DNA from: Luscinia megarhynchos
Lineage: Eukaryota; Chordata; Aves; Passeriformes; Turdidae
Length of the DNA stretch: 64,000 bases
Reading direction: 5' to 3'
Assembly: GCA_034336665.1 (NCBI GenBank)
Contig: CM067568.1
Location: 41,334,770-41,398,769, forward strand
Part shown: positions 63,801 to 64,000 of the stretch, in pieces
Layout: the number at the start of each line of letters is the position of its first letter
Position numbering within the stretch: the first letter of the stretch is position 1
The notes under the pieces: model-generated
Databases searched by the model: none
What the model saw: the letters and a program-made list of their open reading frames with translations, nothing else
What the model was told of the DNA's origin: nothing
Translations under genes and position numbers: made by a program

Positions 63801-63807
63801 TAACCCT
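36724..63807 (+). CDS. TSHR: TSHR (thyrotropin receptor), N-terminal ectodomain, exons 1-6
   Basis: TSHR is the Gs-coupled glycoprotein-hormone receptor for thyrotropin at the plasma membrane. Six exons with GT-AG borders join in one frame: 36724-36893, 47394-47465, 50489-50563, 59702-59776, 60948-61022 and 63730-63807 (545 nt, 181 codons plus two bases). All internal junctions are in the same phase, and each exon after the first encodes about one leucine-rich repeat, the layout typical of this family. The peptide has a hydrophobic signal sequence (residues 1 to about 20), a four-cysteine N-cap (C-x4-C-x-C-x9-C) and LRRs. Stretches such as [22 protein letters not shown] and GLCNES match TSHR rather than FSHR or LHCGR. 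Residue numbering coincides with human TSHR. Human TSHR has 764 residues, so the hinge and seven-helix part lie to the right. The neighbouring CEP128 supports the call. Confidence 0.97.
39963..40106 (+). repeat. (CCCTT)n pentanucleotide microsatellite, equivalent to (AAGGG)n on the minus strand
   Basis: An uninterrupted array of about 29 copies over 144 bp, with no internal mismatch visible. It begins abruptly after AATTGAAT and ends at CTTGTTAATAAGG. It is translated in some frames as a Pro-Ser-Leu-Pro-Phe repeat, which has no coding meaning. Confidence 0.97.
42620..44012 (-). mobile_element. CR1 LINE, 5'-truncated copy of about 1.4 kb, antisense
   Basis: The plus strand starts AGAATCATACAGTGGTTTGA, the reverse complement of a CR1 3' end. 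It continues through CR1-typical blocks such as 'aggtggggtctcactagagcagagggg', 'tctggatgacattccatcctt', 'tgtgtcatcaacgagtttgctga', 'tctctccaatttagagagaaggatg' and 'ttccatgtgccttagcatat'. Read on the minus strand this is the end of the reverse-transcriptase ORF2 plus the 3' UTR. The coding part is broken by several stops and frameshifts, so the copy is inactive. Confidence 0.92.
44995..45265 (-). mobile_element. CR1 LINE fragment, antisense
   Basis: The blocks 'tgttgaacctcatacagttgcc', 'ggcccatcattccagcctgt', 'ctaccctccagcagatcag' and 'ttggtgtcatctgaaaactgactgagg' match the interior of avian CR1 in antisense. It is a diverged fragment without the CR1 3' terminus. Confidence 0.85.
46870..47059 (+). 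CDS. Exon-like open segment in TSHR intron 1, product unknown
   Basis: After a plausible acceptor (TTTCTGAAATCTCCTGCAG) a 190-nt segment stays open for 62 codons to a TGA. It begins [20 protein letters not shown] and ends [13 protein letters not shown]. The composition (acidic, aromatic, two Cys, no low complexity) looks like real protein. The phase fits TSHR exon 1: its last two bases CT plus the first base A give a Leu codon and then TGG. An ATTAAA at 47076-47081 could serve for polyadenylation. It may be an alternative terminal TSHR exon, a stray exon of another gene, or a retrocopy fragment. I do not recognise the protein. Confidence 0.35.
47394..47465 (+). CDS. TSHR: TSHR exon 2
   Basis: A 72-nt exon encodes [20 protein letters not shown] then ISR (human [23 protein letters not shown]), an LRR with the N77 glycosylation sequon. 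The acceptor is TTTCTCTAG and the donor AGGAT followed by GTAAGTT. The residue at position 58 is Arg instead of Lys. Confidence 0.96.
47466..50488 (+). other. TSHR: TSHR intron 2
   Basis: A 3-kb intron. A GC-richer unclassified patch (about 48150-48540) and an antisense CR1 fragment (48565-48700) are present. A second patch at 49890-50260 includes the inverted repeat CCTCTCCTGG / CCAGGAGAGG near 50162-50216. No exon was recognised. Confidence 0.8.
48565..48700 (-). mobile_element. Short CR1 LINE fragment, antisense
   Basis: The plus strand reads 'gagaagggacctcaggagggctctagtccacaatctgctc...', resembling the antisense CR1 3' end ('gggacctcaggaggtcatctagtccaacctcctgctc'). It is short and diverged, so the assignment is less firm than for the other copies. 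Confidence 0.6.
50489..50563 (+). CDS. TSHR: TSHR exon 3
   Basis: A 75-nt exon encodes [20 protein letters not shown] then KVTH (human [24 protein letters not shown]). The acceptor is GTGTTTAG and the donor CACAT followed by GTAAGTA. The human N99 sequon is absent because the local sequence is FNSLSK rather than FYNLSK. Confidence 0.96.
54030..54037. promoter_or_regulatory. Palindromic CRE (TGACGTCA) in TSHR intron 3
   Basis: A perfect full-length cAMP response element palindrome lies within a locally GC-rich patch. CREB/ATF proteins bind this motif. Whether it works as an enhancer here is unknown, and a chance match is possible in 64 kb. Confidence 0.3.
58049..58315 (+). mobile_element. CR1 LINE fragment, 3' end, sense
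   Basis: The blocks 'ggttggatattaggaaaaagtttttt', 'ggagaagtggtggagtcagcatccctgga', 'ggatgtggcactaagtgccatggttta' and 'ggacttgatgatcttgaaggtctcttccaaccc' followed by 'agtgattctgtga' are diagnostic of a CR1 3' end in sense orientation. It is 5'-truncated and lies in TSHR intron 3. Confidence 0.92.
59702..59776 (+). CDS. TSHR: TSHR exon 4
   Basis: A 75-nt exon encodes [20 protein letters not shown] then LLKY (human [24 protein letters not shown]). The acceptor is CTTTTTACAG and the donor TACCT followed by GTAAGTA. The human N113 sequon is lost because Thr115 is replaced by Asp. Confidence 0.97.
59777..60947 (+). other. TSHR: TSHR intron 4
   Basis: A 1.2-kb AT-rich intron in which no further feature is recognised. 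Confidence 0.85.
60948..61022 (+). CDS. TSHR: TSHR exon 5
   Basis: A 75-nt exon encodes [20 protein letters not shown] then VNFL (human [24 protein letters not shown]). The acceptor is CTCTCTTTCAG and the donor TTGCT followed by GTAAGTA. Asp151 is kept, while positions 152-153 read Val-Asn rather than Ile-Phe. Confidence 0.97.
61023..63729 (+). other. TSHR: TSHR intron 5
   Basis: A 2.7-kb AT-rich intron. A 66-codon acidic frame at 61535-61735 has no recognised similarity and is not called. Nothing else is seen. Confidence 0.8.
63730..63807 (+). CDS. TSHR: TSHR exon 6 (last exon in the window)
   Basis: A 78-nt exon encodes [20 protein letters not shown] then NESLT (human [25 protein letters not shown]) and retains the N177 sequon as N-E-S. 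The acceptor is CCTTTTTCAG and the donor ACCCT followed by GTAAGTT. Later exons lie beyond the window. Confidence 0.97.
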
Positions 63808-64000
63808 GTAAGTTCTTCCAGTTTAAGCCACAAGGCAATTACCTCTCTGGTAATGCTTAAAATGTTTAAAAATAAAATTATTCCTGTCCTACTCTCTAGT
63901 AGTTTGCAACAGAGAAACACCACAGACAGACAATATCTATATTCTAGTTTGCATAAATTCTGTACATTGACAACTATTTGAATAAGTCCTGCTCTTCTCT
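63808..64000 (+). other. TSHR: TSHR intron 6 (partial)
   Basis: The first 193 bp of the intron after exon 6, AT-rich and truncated by the window edge. Confidence 0.9.

Overview
This window is vertebrate nuclear DNA, almost certainly from a bird. Coding sequence is confined to short exons with GT-AG borders inside long AT-rich introns. The dominant interspersed repeats are CR1 LINE fragments, and two CpG islands mark promoters. I see no operons, CRISPR arrays or other prokaryotic features.

Left part, minus strand (about 1-26,500): the 5' part of CEP128, a coiled-coil protein of the mother-centriole subdistal appendage. Nine coding exons can be read without a frame break: 23572-23715 (start codon), 22092-22178, 20579-20705, 19531-19652, 16766-16857, 15998-16070, 9375-9491, 2438-2524 and 889-963. 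Together they give 924 nt, or 308 codons. A non-coding first exon ends at 26369 inside a CpG island (about 26,120-26,640) that carries a ZNF143-like promoter motif. The gene continues past position 1.

Middle (about 26,640-35,950): an intergenic spacer of roughly 10 kb with no recognisable gene. It holds a probable solo LTR remnant near 27.5 kb, a CR1 fragment near 30 kb and a GC-rich unclassified block near 32 kb.

Right part, plus strand (about 35,950-64,000): the 5' part of TSHR, the thyrotropin receptor. Exon 1 (start at 36724) lies in the second CpG island, just downstream of a GC-rich minisatellite. Exons 2-6 are at 47394-47465, 50489-50563, 59702-59776, 60948-61022 and 63730-63807. They encode the signal peptide, the N-terminal cysteine cluster and the first leucine-rich repeats of the hormone-binding ectodomain (545 nt). 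The rest of the ectodomain and the transmembrane region lie beyond the window.

The head-to-head CEP128/TSHR arrangement matches the order known around human TSHR on chromosome 14. The two proteins are not known to act together. No new biological system is evident. The most notable unexplained items are an exon-like ORF in TSHR intron 1 (46870-47059) that has a good acceptor and is in phase with TSHR exon 1, a perfect 144-bp CCCTT array, the promoter-proximal minisatellite, and the absence of two N-glycosylation sites found in human TSHR.
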